Source: Candidatus Obscuribacterales bacterium
GTDB taxonomy: Bacteria > Cyanobacteriota > Vampirovibrionia > Obscuribacterales > Obscuribacteraceae
Direction of reading: 5' to 3'
Length of the DNA: 64,000 bases
NCBI GenBank assembly: GCA_019752635.1
Contig: JAIELX010000066.1
Span: 62,001-126,000 of the forward strand
Notes under the pieces: generated by a model
Database searches by the model: none
What the model was told of the DNA's origin: nothing
What the model saw: the letters and a program-made list of their open reading frames with translations, nothing else
In this document: positions 8,738 to 17,403 of the stretch, piece by piece
Layout of the letters: each line of letters starts with the position of its first letter
Position numbering within the stretch: the first letter of the stretch is position 1
Position numbers and translations under genes: made by a program

Positions 8738-10996
8738 GTGCTGAACAGGTCGTTCAACGGCTTACAAATGCAAAATAGTTTGCTCGCCCTCGGCATGGTG
8801 GCGATCTTGTTGGTGTTGATTGCCGGGTTTGTTTCCTATCAGCAAGCTATTCGTCTGGTGGACTCCGGCAGTCGCCTGGCCACTTCACACAAACTTATTT
8901 CTGCGTTGGACCTTATGGAGACCGAAATTCGCGAGATTGAGGGCTTTCAACGCGGTTTTGTTATAGGCACTGCCGAAATGCTGGATAAGTACAAGGCTGC
9001 AGTTGCGAAAGTGAAAGTGCAAATGCAAACCGTTGATGCTTTGGCCAGGAAGAATCCAGACTACAGGCAACTGCTTGAGCAACTCATTACCGACACGGAT
9101 TCTCAGATGCAGTTCTCCCGAAATCTGATCGAGGCGCGTTCTTCTAACCGCATCAACGAAGCATTGGAAGAGATCGAGGAAGGCAGAGGTAACCGCTTTA
9201 TCGAAAAAATGCGGGCGACCATTCAAGCACTGCGTGAGCGAGAGAAGTCCGTGCTTGTCAATCGTACTGCTGCGATCAACGAGCTGAGCTCAGGCATGAC
9301 TGTGACCGTTGCGTTGTTGGGTGTATTAGCTCTCGGCTTTTTGCTCATGTTGTTGATTGCTTCGAATCTGTACGTCACTGAGCGAAGACGCAGTGAAAAT
9401 CTTACCAGCGCACAGCATGAGATCTCGCAATGTCTGGCTGAATCAGGCGAACTGACCCGGTCGATAGCCCGCATAGTGCAGATTACCTGCGATCGGCTTG
9501 GTTGGGATGCCGGTGGTTTCTGGGAAGTTCTTCCCGATAACTCGTTGCGCTGTTTAGTCTTTTGTCACCGCCCGAGCACCAGTTTGGAGCAGCTTGCGGC
9601 GGAAACTCCAGGACGCATCGTTGGCAAGGAAAGTAGTTTGGTCGGAAAGGCGTGGCGAGAAGGGCATTCAATTTGGGTCCCTGACATGGCATTCGACGAG
9701 CAGTTTCAACGCAAGGATCTGACTACTAAGCAGGGATTGCACGCTGCATTTGTTGTGCCTATTGTAGCTGGCGGTACTACTCGCGGTGTCATCGAGTTTT
9801 TTTCCCGGTCGCCGCGGCTGGCCGACGAAAGTATTTTGGAAACGTTCAATTCAATCGGTAATCAGCTTGGGCAGTTCATGCAACGCAAAGGCTCCGAGTG
9901 GGAGTTGCAAGTAAATCAGGCTAGATTGAACGCTATTCTCGGCAACATGGCCGAAGCCGTGGTGGTCGCTGACAAAGGGGGGACCATCATTCAGCATAAC
10001 CCTGCCGCGGTGGATATGCTTGGCGATGACCTATTGTCCAAACCGGTGCAAGAATGGGATGAGCGCACGGTTCATCGAGCGGAAGACGATGGCAATCCGA
10101 CGGAAGAACTTCCTTTAATGCGTGCGGTCAGGGAAGAGTCTGTCGATGAGGAAGAGCTTCTGATCAGCAGTCAGGTTCATCCGCGCGGGATCTGGGTGAG
10201 TGCCACTGCTCGCCCCGTCAGGGACGGACAGGGTGACCTGCTCGGTGGCGTGATGGTGCTGCGGGATATCAGTGAGCGAAAGGAAGCAGAAAGAAGAGTC
10301 AGCGAGTTTTACTCCATGGTTTCTCATGAGTTGCGCACGCCGCTTACGTCAATTCGTGCCTCTCTCGGGTTGATGCAAGGTGGCGTTGCGGGCGAGCTTC
10401 CCGATACGGCCCTGGAGCTCATTGATATCGGCCGAGAGGAATGTGATCGGCTTATTCGCTTGATCAACAATATTCTTGATATTCGCAAAATTGAAGCAGG
10501 CAAGTTTGAATTGCATCGCAATGAACTTTCTCCCTCGGATCTCGTCCGCGCCAGTATGGAGGCGATGAAAGCCTTTGCTGAGGAAAGTTCGGTATCACTG
10601 ATAGATGGCGGCCACGTCGATATGCTGATCGTCGCCGACCCGGATCGCATCATTCAGGTGCTTACCAATCTAATATCGAATGCAATCAAATTTTCTCCCC
10701 GGGGCGGAGTTGTTACCGCTTCCAGCGAGCTTGTGTCGGATAACTGGATTCGGTTCCAGGTTACAGACAATGGACCCGGCATAGCCGCGGATCAACTGCG
10801 AAAGTTGTTCCAGAAGTTCCAGCAACTAGACCAATCCGACACTCGCAAAATGGGTGGTACCGGGCTTGGTCTAGCAATCTGCAAAGCAATTGTGGAAGAG
10901 CATGGTGGACGTATTGGCGTGAAGAGCGAGCCTGACAAAGGCTCGACATTCTTTTTCGAAATCCCGTGCGAACCGGAAGATGACGACAGTACTTAG
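8738..10996 (+). CDS. Membrane sensor histidine kinase, CHASE3-GAF-PAS-HisKA-HATPase
   Basis: The 752-residue protein (GTG 8738; an in-frame ATG at 8768 is an alternative, neither has a strong SD) has a membrane helix at about 14-33. A helical extracytoplasmic region follows, with EIEGFQRGFVIGT, the CHASE3 pattern. A second helix lies at about 190-212. Next are a GAF domain (about 225-385), a PAS domain (about 393-510, ending in DISERKEAERR) and HisKA with SHELRTPLTS, where His530 is the phosphorylation site. The HATPase has the N box (NLISNAIKF), G1 (DNGPGIA) and G2 (GGTGLGLAI). No response regulator is adjacent, so it is an orphan kinase here. The signal sensed is unknown. Confidence 0.92.
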   Translation: MLNRSFNGLQMQNSLLALGMVAILLVLIAGFVSYQQAIRLVDSGSRLATSHKLISALDLMETEIREIEGFQRGFVIGTAEMLDKYKAAVAKVKVQMQTVDALARKNPDYRQLLEQLITDTDSQMQFSRNLIEARSSNRINEALEEIEEGRGNRFIEKMRATIQALREREKSVLVNRTAAINELSSGMTVTVALLGVLALGFLLMLLIASNLYVTERRRSENLTSAQHEISQCLAESGELTRSIARIVQITCDRLGWDAGGFWEVLPDNSLRCLVFCHRPSTSLEQLAAETPGRIVGKESSLVGKAWREGHSIWVPDMAFDEQFQRKDLTTKQGLHAAFVVPIVAGGTTRGVIEFFSRSPRLADESILETFNSIGNQLGQFMQRKGSEWELQVNQARLNAILGNMAEAVVVADKGGTIIQHNPAAVDMLGDDLLSKPVQEWDERTVHRAEDDGNPTEELPLMRAVREESVDEEELLISSQVHPRGIWVSATARPVRDGQGDLLGGVMVLRDISERKEAERRVSEFYSMVSHELRTPLTSIRASLGLMQGGVAGELPDTALELIDIGREECDRLIRLINNILDIRKIEAGKFELHRNELSPSDLVRASMEAMKAFAEESSVSLIDGGHVDMLIVADPDRIIQVLTNLISNAIKFSPRGGVVTASSELVSDNWIRFQVTDNGPGIAADQLRKLFQKFQQLDQSDTRKMGGTGLGLAICKAIVEEHGGRIGVKSEPDKGSTFFFEIPCEPEDDDST

Positions 10997-10997
10997 A

Positions 10998-11888
10998 TCA
11001 GGCCACTTCAACCGTGCGGCCGATGGAGCGAGGCTGCCTGAGGCTGCTGATCCAGTAAACAACACGCGCATAGATACTATCTTTCGACTGAACCAAGCGC
11101 GCTGCTTCTTGCACAATCAACTTGTGATCCGCCGCAAGTTCGGTGCGGAGCGCTTCTTTCAGGGACAACACAACTACTGCTTCCGCGTCGTCATTTGCGT
11201 GCAATCGGCTAAGCCAATAATCTTCTTGTTCGCCGTTAAGCACCGCCAAGTAACTCTGATCAATGACATGACCGCGAGTGTCTCTGTTCGGATTCGAGCG
11301 GATCGATAACGGCACCAGGTCGCGCGCCGAGATCTGAAGACCGGTTTCTTCCTGCAATTCGCGTGCTGCGCACTCCGGTAAACTCTCCACCAATGGTCGC
11401 AAAAAACCACCGGGCAAGCTGAGCATTCCTTTGAACGGTTCGCTCTTGCGTTGCACCAGAAGGATAGAATAGCTTCGTGCAAAAACAACTGCTACCGAAG
11501 CGGCAACGTCTGCCTTTGGAAAGGCGTAAACGAAATGATCCGCGGATTGAAGTAGATAGAGTATTGCTTCGGATTGTTTGAAATGAAATCGCTCACGCTC
11601 GAGACAATCTGCAAGCGCACGTGTTTTGGGTTCGTCTAAATCGGTTGTGTCTAACGCAAATATTACTCGATGACCCTGGCGACGGAGTTCTCTCAGTTCA
11701 TCCAGAATGGTCTCGGGGGTGGTGCCCCCGGCAACAACTATCGATCCGGAGGCGGGCAGGGCACTTCCGGGGCGCATTGCTTCAGTAATCGGTATATTTG
11801 TTCGAATGCACTCTCCTCGCAGGCGTGCCACCGGCATCGAACCAGATCCGCCCGGCTCGCATGCGAGGAGAAACAATGATGAAATCAT
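10998..11888 (-). CDS. Nudix hydrolase with N-terminal extension
   Basis: The 296-residue protein carries a complete Nudix box at about residues 153-175, GGFLRPLVESLPECAARELQEETGL (Gx5Ex7REUxEExGU). Nudix enzymes cleave nucleoside diphosphates linked to another group. FARSYSILLVQRKSEPFKGMLSLPGG and a downstream IDQSYLAVL favour the ADP-ribose/NrtR-like branch, but without a C-terminal DNA-binding domain. The first 120 residues (IVVAGGTTPETILDELREL, VIFALDTTDLDEPKT) look like a small alpha/beta domain of unknown role. The start is uncertain: ATG 11888 has no clear SD, and an ATG at 11837 is possible. It converges on the histidine kinase gene with a 1-bp gap. Confidence 0.85.
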   Translation of the reverse strand: MISSLFLLACEPGGSGSMPVARLRGECIRTNIPITEAMRPGSALPASGSIVVAGGTTPETILDELRELRRQGHRVIFALDTTDLDEPKTRALADCLERERFHFKQSEAILYLLQSADHFVYAFPKADVAASVAVVFARSYSILLVQRKSEPFKGMLSLPGGFLRPLVESLPECAARELQEETGLQISARDLVPLSIRSNPNRDTRGHVIDQSYLAVLNGEQEDYWLSRLHANDDAEAVVVLSLKEALRTELAADHKLIVQEAARLVQSKDSIYARVVYWISSLRQPRSIGRTVEVA

Positions 11889-11926
11889 CGTGCTGAGACT
11901 TAGTTACGCGATCTTCTTCGTTGTTG

Positions 11927-12160
11927 CTAGTGCAACTTCTCTACTTTCTCTGCTGCTTGCTCGAGTTGACTTAACCAGCCGGACGGGACTACGACACTTT
12001 GCTGTCTTTCCAGCAGCGCTCGTTCTTTGATGTCCCAAAGATCTTCGAAATGCCTTACTGCCGCCATTGACTGACCACTCATGCGTAAATTTTCGTACGC
12101 CGCTGTAAGACGATTTTTCAACACACCTGTTTCAATTGATACTTGTTGTGGCTTCAACAT
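11927..12160 (-). CDS. Small charged helical protein, unknown
   Basis: The 77-residue reading frame has an ATG at 12160 with a purine-rich GGGGAG about 11 bases upstream. The product is helical with many Gln and Glu (LERQQS, LEQAAEKVEKLH at the end). No motif is recognised. It lies between the two Nudix genes on the same strand and is 39 bp upstream of the first one, so it may share its transcript. Confidence 0.45.
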   Translation of the reverse strand: MLKPQQVSIETGVLKNRLTAAYENLRMSGQSMAAVRHFEDLWDIKERALLERQQSVVVPSGWLSQLEQAAEKVEKLH

Positions 12161-12410
12161 AGAAATGAACTCTCCCCTTGCACCGTTTCAGTGAATGCAT
12201 CCTAGCTTCGGAGCGAAAGTGTTGTCAATGGGAATTCGCGCATGGCTCTCTGCGGTATTCAACAGTCGAAATGGACCGAGGTCAGCTGGATTCGAGTTCC
12301 CGCCTCTTTTGCGGGACACTGCTTACTTCTTGCTCACTAGCTTTTAAGGCTGCTTTTGTTTCTTGCAGCGCATCGGCCGTCGTCGCTCGAGTTACGCTTG
12401 TCCGAATTTA

Positions 12411-13040
12411 CTAATCAGTGAGCTTCTTAATGGCTCGTGCCAGGCGCTTGCCGCACTGCTCATTGATAAGGTCGTCGTAGTGATACCACTTGCAGTCGGT
12501 AACTTCCTCGATTTGCAACGCGTTCTTCTCTGCTTCTTCAGTGGCAGTTTCGGTGTCGTCGGCAAGCTTAAATACATACAGAAAGTCATGATGGAAGTGT
12601 GAGAATTCCATCTTCTCAGGGTTATTGGGAATGAAATGGGAATCAATGTCTAGCGGTACGTTTTCATTGTCTGTGTGCCAGGGATGCAGCAGCAAATTCT
12701 TTAGACCCGTTTCTTCCTCACATTCTCTAACTGCACCGGCAACGGGATCTTCCATGTTGTCTAGATGTCCGCCTGGTTGAAGCCATCGTTGCAGGAACTT
12801 GTGGTAAATCAAGAAGGCGGATTTTCTCGCGTCATCGACAAGCAGGGCGCTGGCGGTTAGGTGTCCCGAGAAATTTTTTCGATTGCAGATGTGCAGGTCT
12901 TTGCGTGCCAGCTGCTGTGGAAGGTAACGCAAGTATTCGTCGTCCGAAGGAAAGCGGCTTCGGTAGTCCTGAACTATTTGAGTAATACGGTGAATGTATT
13001 GGTGCATGACTAGTGGTATGGCGCGAGTGTGCGCCTGCAC
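12411..13040 (-). CDS. Nudix hydrolase (MutT-like)
   Basis: The 209-residue protein has the Nudix box GGHLDNMEDPVAGAVRECEEETGL near residues 89-112. The preceding RWLQPGGH matches the family in which the enzyme is preceded by a helical N-terminus (about 60 residues). A conserved-looking HFHHDFLYVF follows. Such proteins are usually annotated as generic NTP or nucleotide-sugar hydrolases. The GTG start at 13040 has GAGG eight bases upstream, and an internal ATG (MHQYIHRI, residue 12) lacks an SD. A second Nudix gene lies 500 bp further along the strand, but the two share little outside the box. Confidence 0.85.
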   Translation of the reverse strand: MQAHTRAIPLVMHQYIHRITQIVQDYRSRFPSDDEYLRYLPQQLARKDLHICNRKNFSGHLTASALLVDDARKSAFLIYHKFLQRWLQPGGHLDNMEDPVAGAVRECEEETGLKNLLLHPWHTDNENVPLDIDSHFIPNNPEKMEFSHFHHDFLYVFKLADDTETATEEAEKNALQIEEVTDCKWYHYDDLINEQCGKRLARAIKKLTD

Positions 13041-13156
13041 CTCGGATTCCTCAAGACCATGCTACCACACCGGCCTCGCGGCGGTGGAGCGGTCTGCCTG
13101 CTAAGTGGCCGCTGTGGGAATTCCCCCATTGAGAGCGAGGGCTGCCAAGGTGTATT

Positions 13157-15268
13157 GTGCGCCTGAGGCGAAGAGTTTTAGTTCGAATAAGAGGGGATGT
13201 GGACGCGAATATTACACAACCCGGTTTAGATAACGCGGCGCTTCTTGTTGAGAAGGACGCGTATCAAAAGCAGCAAGCCTCCAAGAGCTATCTAGCCCAA
13301 GCTGTGTCGTCACTCACCGAGTTCATTCATGGAAGCTCCGCGCAGCAGGCAAAGCTGGAAGAATTGTCCGGTCGAGCCAATGTATTGCGCATGGCGGGAG
13401 CCACCGATGCTGCCGGCAAGATGCGCGCCGAGATCGAAAGCGAAACCGAGAAATCGCGCAAAGCGCGAGGGCGTGACGAAGAAGTCACCGGTTATGGCAC
13501 CAATTTTCTGAAGACCACGGCGCTGTTCTATCCGGGGATGACAGGCCGTGTTGCTGCCGGTGTCGTTGGCGCATTGGACGGCGCTAGAGAATCCGATAGT
13601 TTCTTGTCCGGAAGTCTTGGTGGATTGGCCGGTGGAACCAAGCTCGTCGCTCAAAAAGTTGCCATGGAACGAATTGGCAAGCTCGAAACAAACTTCGCCG
13701 CCAAAGCGTTTTTAACAGGCATGACGTTCCGCGCCAGTGAGACCGTATTCTCGGGGAAAACCTGGTTGGATAAGGAAACCGGCGCCGTCGATCCCCTTGC
13801 CGCGGTCGGGCGTACGCTCGGGGCGGCCGGCGATCCTCGAGCTGCTGCGCATGACCTGGTTGTCTTCGGTGGCGCGCATCTGGCCATGGGGCACGTCAAG
13901 ACTTACGGTTTTGACCTGATGAGAAGTCGCGTTTCTGCAACCGTTGTTTCCGGTGCGATGTTTGGTTTGTCGTCCGGAACGTTCAATGAGTTGAAGAGAT
14001 CGCAAGAGCAATTGGTCCCTTTCGACTACAGTCGTGCGCTCATGCAAGGGGCCTTGGACAGTGTTGCCGCGTTGCCCGGCGGGCTGAGAGCGCAAAGTCT
14101 TGCTCGGCGCGATGCCGCATTGAACGTAGCTCTGAAGTCCGAGCCGATGACTCGGCAGCCTGCTAATACCGAAACATTCTCGGGGCCCGCGGATCTTCGG
14201 GTTTCTATCGAAGCTCCGGCGCAAGCGGTTCCGAAACGTCATGAGGCAATAACCGCTAGTGTAGCGCGGCTACCTCCAATATCGGATCTCTCGGGCGGAT
14301 TGCCACGGCAATTCCTGGTGGTGGCAGGGCACGAGCATCTTAATGCTTTTGTCCTCGGGGGCAAATCTTCGGCACTGTTGCAGGTTAGAGAGGTTCATAC
14401 CGGCAGCACCGGCGACAGTAAGTCGATGGTGGTACAGCACTTGGATGCGACCCTTAAGCCGACTCAAGCGGCCGGAAAAGCTGACTTGATCGCGTCGTGC
14501 CATCCGGAATTGTTAGCAGGATCCGGATTGCAAGGGCGGCATGTTTTGCCGGACGCCTCTGGTAGAGTTGTGCTTTCTCAGCGTGGTTCGCTGATTTCAT
14601 TCGCCCCGCATATTGCTACTCGATCGAGCGCGCTGCTGACGGAATTGCCTGCGGGGCCGGTGTTGCCAGGCTCAACACGAATGATTCTACTCAACCGTTC
14701 TGTTGCCGAGCTGTTGGGTGCAGTGCCAGAACACGCACGTTATCGAGACCTGCACAATCTGGAAGATTTTGCCACGGCAGTGCGAGGCTATCCTGTTCCA
14801 GGCAAGCGCATCTTAGGGGGCGGCGTTGATTCCATGGCTATTGAACTGGTTACTGGTCGTGTGTTGAAAATGACCGAAAAACCTTTCGATCCGCTATGGG
14901 GAACGAGGACTTTTATCGACCCTATATCCGGCAATCCTCGCCGATTCGACGCAAAACTGCTTTCAGAACCTAAGACTATTGAAGTGAACGGAAAGCAGAT
15001 TACGATTTACCTGCAAGAGAAGGTGCAAATGCCAATTTCTCCTGCGCATTTGCGTTTTCTGGTCGATCGAATAGACAGTCATAGTCGTTATCAATTCTGG
15101 GATATCGACTTTACCTCCCCGCACGGGCAGTCGCAAGCCGGCTATTCAAAGCTTCCCGGGGGACGCCGAGGGCTTGTCGTAGTTGATTATGATTCTGTGC
15201 GTTTCCCGGAAGATGTGCCGCCTGCGCCCTCTGGTCCGCAGCGATTTTTGATCACGCCCTGGGACTAA
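13157..15268 (+). CDS. 703-residue protein: helical/Gly-Ala-rich N-terminus and possible kinase-fold C-terminus
   Basis: GTG 13157 is preceded by AAGGTG. Residues 15-120 are coiled, Gln/Ala/Glu-rich helices. Residues about 115-320 are Gly/Ala-rich with alternating hydrophobic stretches (GMTGRVAAGVVGALDG, GSLGGLAGGTKL), similar to glycine-zipper or pre-toxin helical regions. Residues about 385-560 are beta-rich. From about 570, LGGGVDSMAIELVTGRVLKMT looks like a Gly-rich loop, two strands and a lysine. FWDIDF and VVVDYDSVRF follow at spacings reminiscent of the catalytic and metal loops of protein-kinase-like folds. The canonical HxD and DFG are absent. It stands alone, with no signal peptide. 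Roles as an effector or a pseudokinase are speculative. Confidence 0.7.
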   Translation: MRLRRRVLVRIRGDVDANITQPGLDNAALLVEKDAYQKQQASKSYLAQAVSSLTEFIHGSSAQQAKLEELSGRANVLRMAGATDAAGKMRAEIESETEKSRKARGRDEEVTGYGTNFLKTTALFYPGMTGRVAAGVVGALDGARESDSFLSGSLGGLAGGTKLVAQKVAMERIGKLETNFAAKAFLTGMTFRASETVFSGKTWLDKETGAVDPLAAVGRTLGAAGDPRAAAHDLVVFGGAHLAMGHVKTYGFDLMRSRVSATVVSGAMFGLSSGTFNELKRSQEQLVPFDYSRALMQGALDSVAALPGGLRAQSLARRDAALNVALKSEPMTRQPANTETFSGPADLRVSIEAPAQAVPKRHEAITASVARLPPISDLSGGLPRQFLVVAGHEHLNAFVLGGKSSALLQVREVHTGSTGDSKSMVVQHLDATLKPTQAAGKADLIASCHPELLAGSGLQGRHVLPDASGRVVLSQRGSLISFAPHIATRSSALLTELPAGPVLPGSTRMILLNRSVAELLGAVPEHARYRDLHNLEDFATAVRGYPVPGKRILGGGVDSMAIELVTGRVLKMTEKPFDPLWGTRTFIDPISGNPRRFDAKLLSEPKTIEVNGKQITIYLQEKVQMPISPAHLRFLVDRIDSHSRYQFWDIDFTSPHGQSQAGYSKLPGGRRGLVVVDYDSVRFPEDVPPAPSGPQRFLITPWD

Positions 15269-15301
15269 TCTGTTTATTACAGAGCCAAGATTCGGCGAAG
15301 T

Positions 15302-15748
15302 TCAAGTTTTTTCTTGAATCGGTTGTTTGGTGCTGATGAACTCGCTGCGCTCTTCCTTGTTCATCGGCACTTCTTTGTCCTCAGTCCGAATGATTTTGGC
15401 GCAAGATGAATCTGACGCGGGCGAAGTGGCCAGCGACGCATTCCAAATAGTGATAATCCAGCCGATTACCGCCCCTCCAATTGTTGGGGGACCCAAGCAC
15501 GGCCAGGTATGTTGCAGATAGGCTTGTTGAACTGCAAGCTTCATGCCGGTCTTGTATAACTCCGCAGCATTAATTCCCAGCTCTTTGGCCCTGTCGGGAA
15601 AATAATGAACTTGGACGCAGTAAGCGTCTCCGAACCCGTAGGCCGCCACATAAACATGCAATAGTAACAAAATGAAGCCGCAGAGACCGCCTATTAAGCT
15701 GAACACTAAGATCGTTCTCAAAGGATCGTCTTTTTGCAATGGTGGCAT
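15302..15748 (-). CDS. Two-helix membrane protein, unknown
   Basis: The protein (148 residues from ATG 15748; a TTG at 15787 would add 13) has one strong membrane helix near the N-terminus (ILVFSLIGGLCGFILLLLHVY) and a second at about 85-105 (TIGGAVIGWIITIWNA). About 45 residues between them are predicted outside the membrane. The C-terminus is charged. AGGA lies one base from the ATG, which is close, so the start is uncertain. It is the last gene of the minus-strand polysaccharide cluster (15.3-19.2 kb) and may belong to envelope assembly, by position only. Confidence 0.55.
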   Translation of the reverse strand: MPPLQKDDPLRTILVFSLIGGLCGFILLLLHVYVAAYGFGDAYCVQVHYFPDRAKELGINAAELYKTGMKLAVQQAYLQHTWPCLGPPTIGGAVIGWIITIWNASLATSPASDSSCAKIIRTEDKEVPMNKEERSEFISTKQPIQEKT

Positions 15749-15783
15749 TTCCTGGATGGTTAAATCCAGTCTACCATGCAAGC

Positions 15784-16443
15784 TCAAGAGCGGGCAGGAA
15801 TCCGCTTCTCGCAGACCGGTATCCCGCTCATATCGTAAGCCGGTTGGGGGTACGAGAGGGTTGCTGTGACCAGTTCTTGGGTAAGCCTGTCGCCGAGCTC
15901 AAGATCAAATGTCTCCAGCTGTGCAACGCAGCCCGATTCATAGAGAAATGCCGCGAGCGGTACTTCCAGGTGATTTTCCCCGTTCAGTTCGATGTCGGGA
16001 TGAGGCTTGCTTTCTTTCGAACAAATGAAAGGTGTTTGTTCGCCGGGTTGAATCTGAACGCTGGCAGTGCGGTAGGAACCGATTGCAAGCGGTGCACCGG
16101 TGCGCTTCAGGGCATCGCTAAGGTTGCGATAACCGGTATGGTAGAGAGCCTCGTCCGCCTTAAGGAATGCGACGTATTTGCAGGACACGTACCGCATCAG
16201 GTCGGGCAGTCGCCGACATGCACTCGGGATGCTTTTTCTCTCTGGTTGCTTGCGAAACGGTTGATTCTCAATTAGTTTTTCCGCCTTTGCAGCACATTCG
16301 CTAGTACCGTTAAGAATGAGTATTTCCAGCCTCGGCCACTCTACAAGGCTTAAGGAAAATAGACTATGTGCCAACAGCACCGCGCTGGACTTTGGCTCCA
16401 GCAGTAGTATCACCGATATAGGTGGATCTTGCTCCCTCTCCAT
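15784..16443 (-). CDS. Degenerate GT2-like glycosyltransferase
   Basis: I start this 219-residue protein at ATG 16443, two bases after the stop of the upstream glycosyltransferase; a longer upstream frame would run antiparallel to no known motif and overlap that gene. PPISVILLLEPKSSAVLLAHSLFSLSLVEWPRLEILILNG has the layout of the GT-A N-terminus (strand, helix, strand) of family 2 enzymes. The segment VSCKYVAFLKADEALY sits where the DxD motif should be but reads ADE. This suggests either an altered metal site or a non-catalytic partner. It is about 80 residues shorter than normal GT2 enzymes. The role in surface glycan synthesis is inferred from the cluster. Confidence 0.6.
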   Translation of the reverse strand: MEREQDPPISVILLLEPKSSAVLLAHSLFSLSLVEWPRLEILILNGTSECAAKAEKLIENQPFRKQPERKSIPSACRRLPDLMRYVSCKYVAFLKADEALYHTGYRNLSDALKRTGAPLAIGSYRTASVQIQPGEQTPFICSKESKPHPDIELNGENHLEVPLAAFLYESGCVAQLETFDLELGDRLTQELVTATLSYPQPAYDMSGIPVCEKRIPARS

Positions 16444-16445
16444 AA

Positions 16446-17342
16446 TCAAGTCCAACGTGTGACAGCGAAAGCAAAAAAATGTTCGAAGTCGGTGCTGGTT
16501 TCTTCCGTGCCAGGTTCCGACGGCATCCATTTCTGCCATTCCGGAGCAGTTAGCTTCGTTTCGTTTGCTACGGTCAATGCGGCAAGTTCGCCTGGTGTCG
16601 TCAGGCCTTGCTTCAACATTTCCGCCTTCACCCATTCGACGAATGTTTTGGATTGCCATTTCTGACCGAGATAGAGAGCCGATCGGAACTGTTGTTCAAG
16701 CGCTGTTCGTGTGTTTGTTCGACCCACTACCGGGTGGCCGAACAGAGCGTCATCGCAGAGGAGTGTCTTGACGCCGCGAGCGCGTGCTCTCCACGCAAGG
16801 TCGACGTCTTCCATGTACATGAAGAATCCGGGGTCGAATCCGTGCAGTGACTCATAGACGTTGCGCGGCAGCAACAGGCATGCGCCGGAAGTCCAACTGG
16901 TTTTGCCCGTTGAAGGCTCATACTCTTTCGGGTGTTCTTCGGGAAATTGTCGCCCTTCAACGATGGCGTTGCCTTCGGCAAGCTGACGCGCCAACATGCG
17001 GCTTAAACAGTCGCGAGCCAGAACACCGTCAGGATTTATTGTGACGAACGCATGGCAATCGAAGGACTTGAATGCTGCCGTCATGAGCAAGTTTGTTGAC
17101 GAGGCGAAGCCTGTATTGCCTTGCGGAGGATTTTTGTGAAGGGTGAAGCTGTGAAAGCGATGAGCGGCGCATTGCACGTCGATGGCGCTGTCATTACCGT
17201 TGTCGATAGTGTGGAGACGTGTTTTGTAGCCGAGATCTTTATTTAGTTGCTCAGCGGCAGCGTCTAGAGAAATTAGTAAATGCTCTATCTGCTCGGGGCT
17301 ATTGTTGTATGTAACCGTGCCAACTGACAGAACCTGCGACAC
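16446..17342 (-). CDS. Family 2 glycosyltransferase (rhamnosyltransferase-like)
   Basis: The 298-residue protein opens with VGTVTYNNSPEQIEHLL, the nucleotide-sugar-binding start of GT-A family 2 enzymes. FVTINPDGVLARDCL carries the NPD variant of the DxD metal site that is typical of rhamnosyltransferases. TSGACLLLPRNVYESLHGFDPGFFMYMEDVDLAWRARARG is the acceptor/catalytic segment (ED as likely base). It probably adds a deoxyhexose to a growing glycan at the cytoplasmic face of the membrane. The start is GTG 17342, preceded by AGGGTGGGAA. The gene lies between the WbdD-like gene (61-bp gap) and a second glycosyltransferase-like gene (2-bp gap). Confidence 0.88.
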   Translation of the reverse strand: MSQVLSVGTVTYNNSPEQIEHLLISLDAAAEQLNKDLGYKTRLHTIDNGNDSAIDVQCAAHRFHSFTLHKNPPQGNTGFASSTNLLMTAAFKSFDCHAFVTINPDGVLARDCLSRMLARQLAEGNAIVEGRQFPEEHPKEYEPSTGKTSWTSGACLLLPRNVYESLHGFDPGFFMYMEDVDLAWRARARGVKTLLCDDALFGHPVVGRTNTRTALEQQFRSALYLGQKWQSKTFVEWVKAEMLKQGLTTPGELAALTVANETKLTAPEWQKWMPSEPGTEETSTDFEHFFAFAVTRWT

Positions 17343-17403
17343 TTCCCACCCTATCTCCGAATAGATTGACGAACAGCCGAAAGGAAGTTAAAGACAAGTG
17401 ATA

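Noticed and set aside
12288..12316. tRNA T-arm-like sequence on the minus strand (AACTCGAATCC) with a hairpin
   Set aside because: No acceptor stem, anticodon arm or D-arm is present around it, so not a tRNA.
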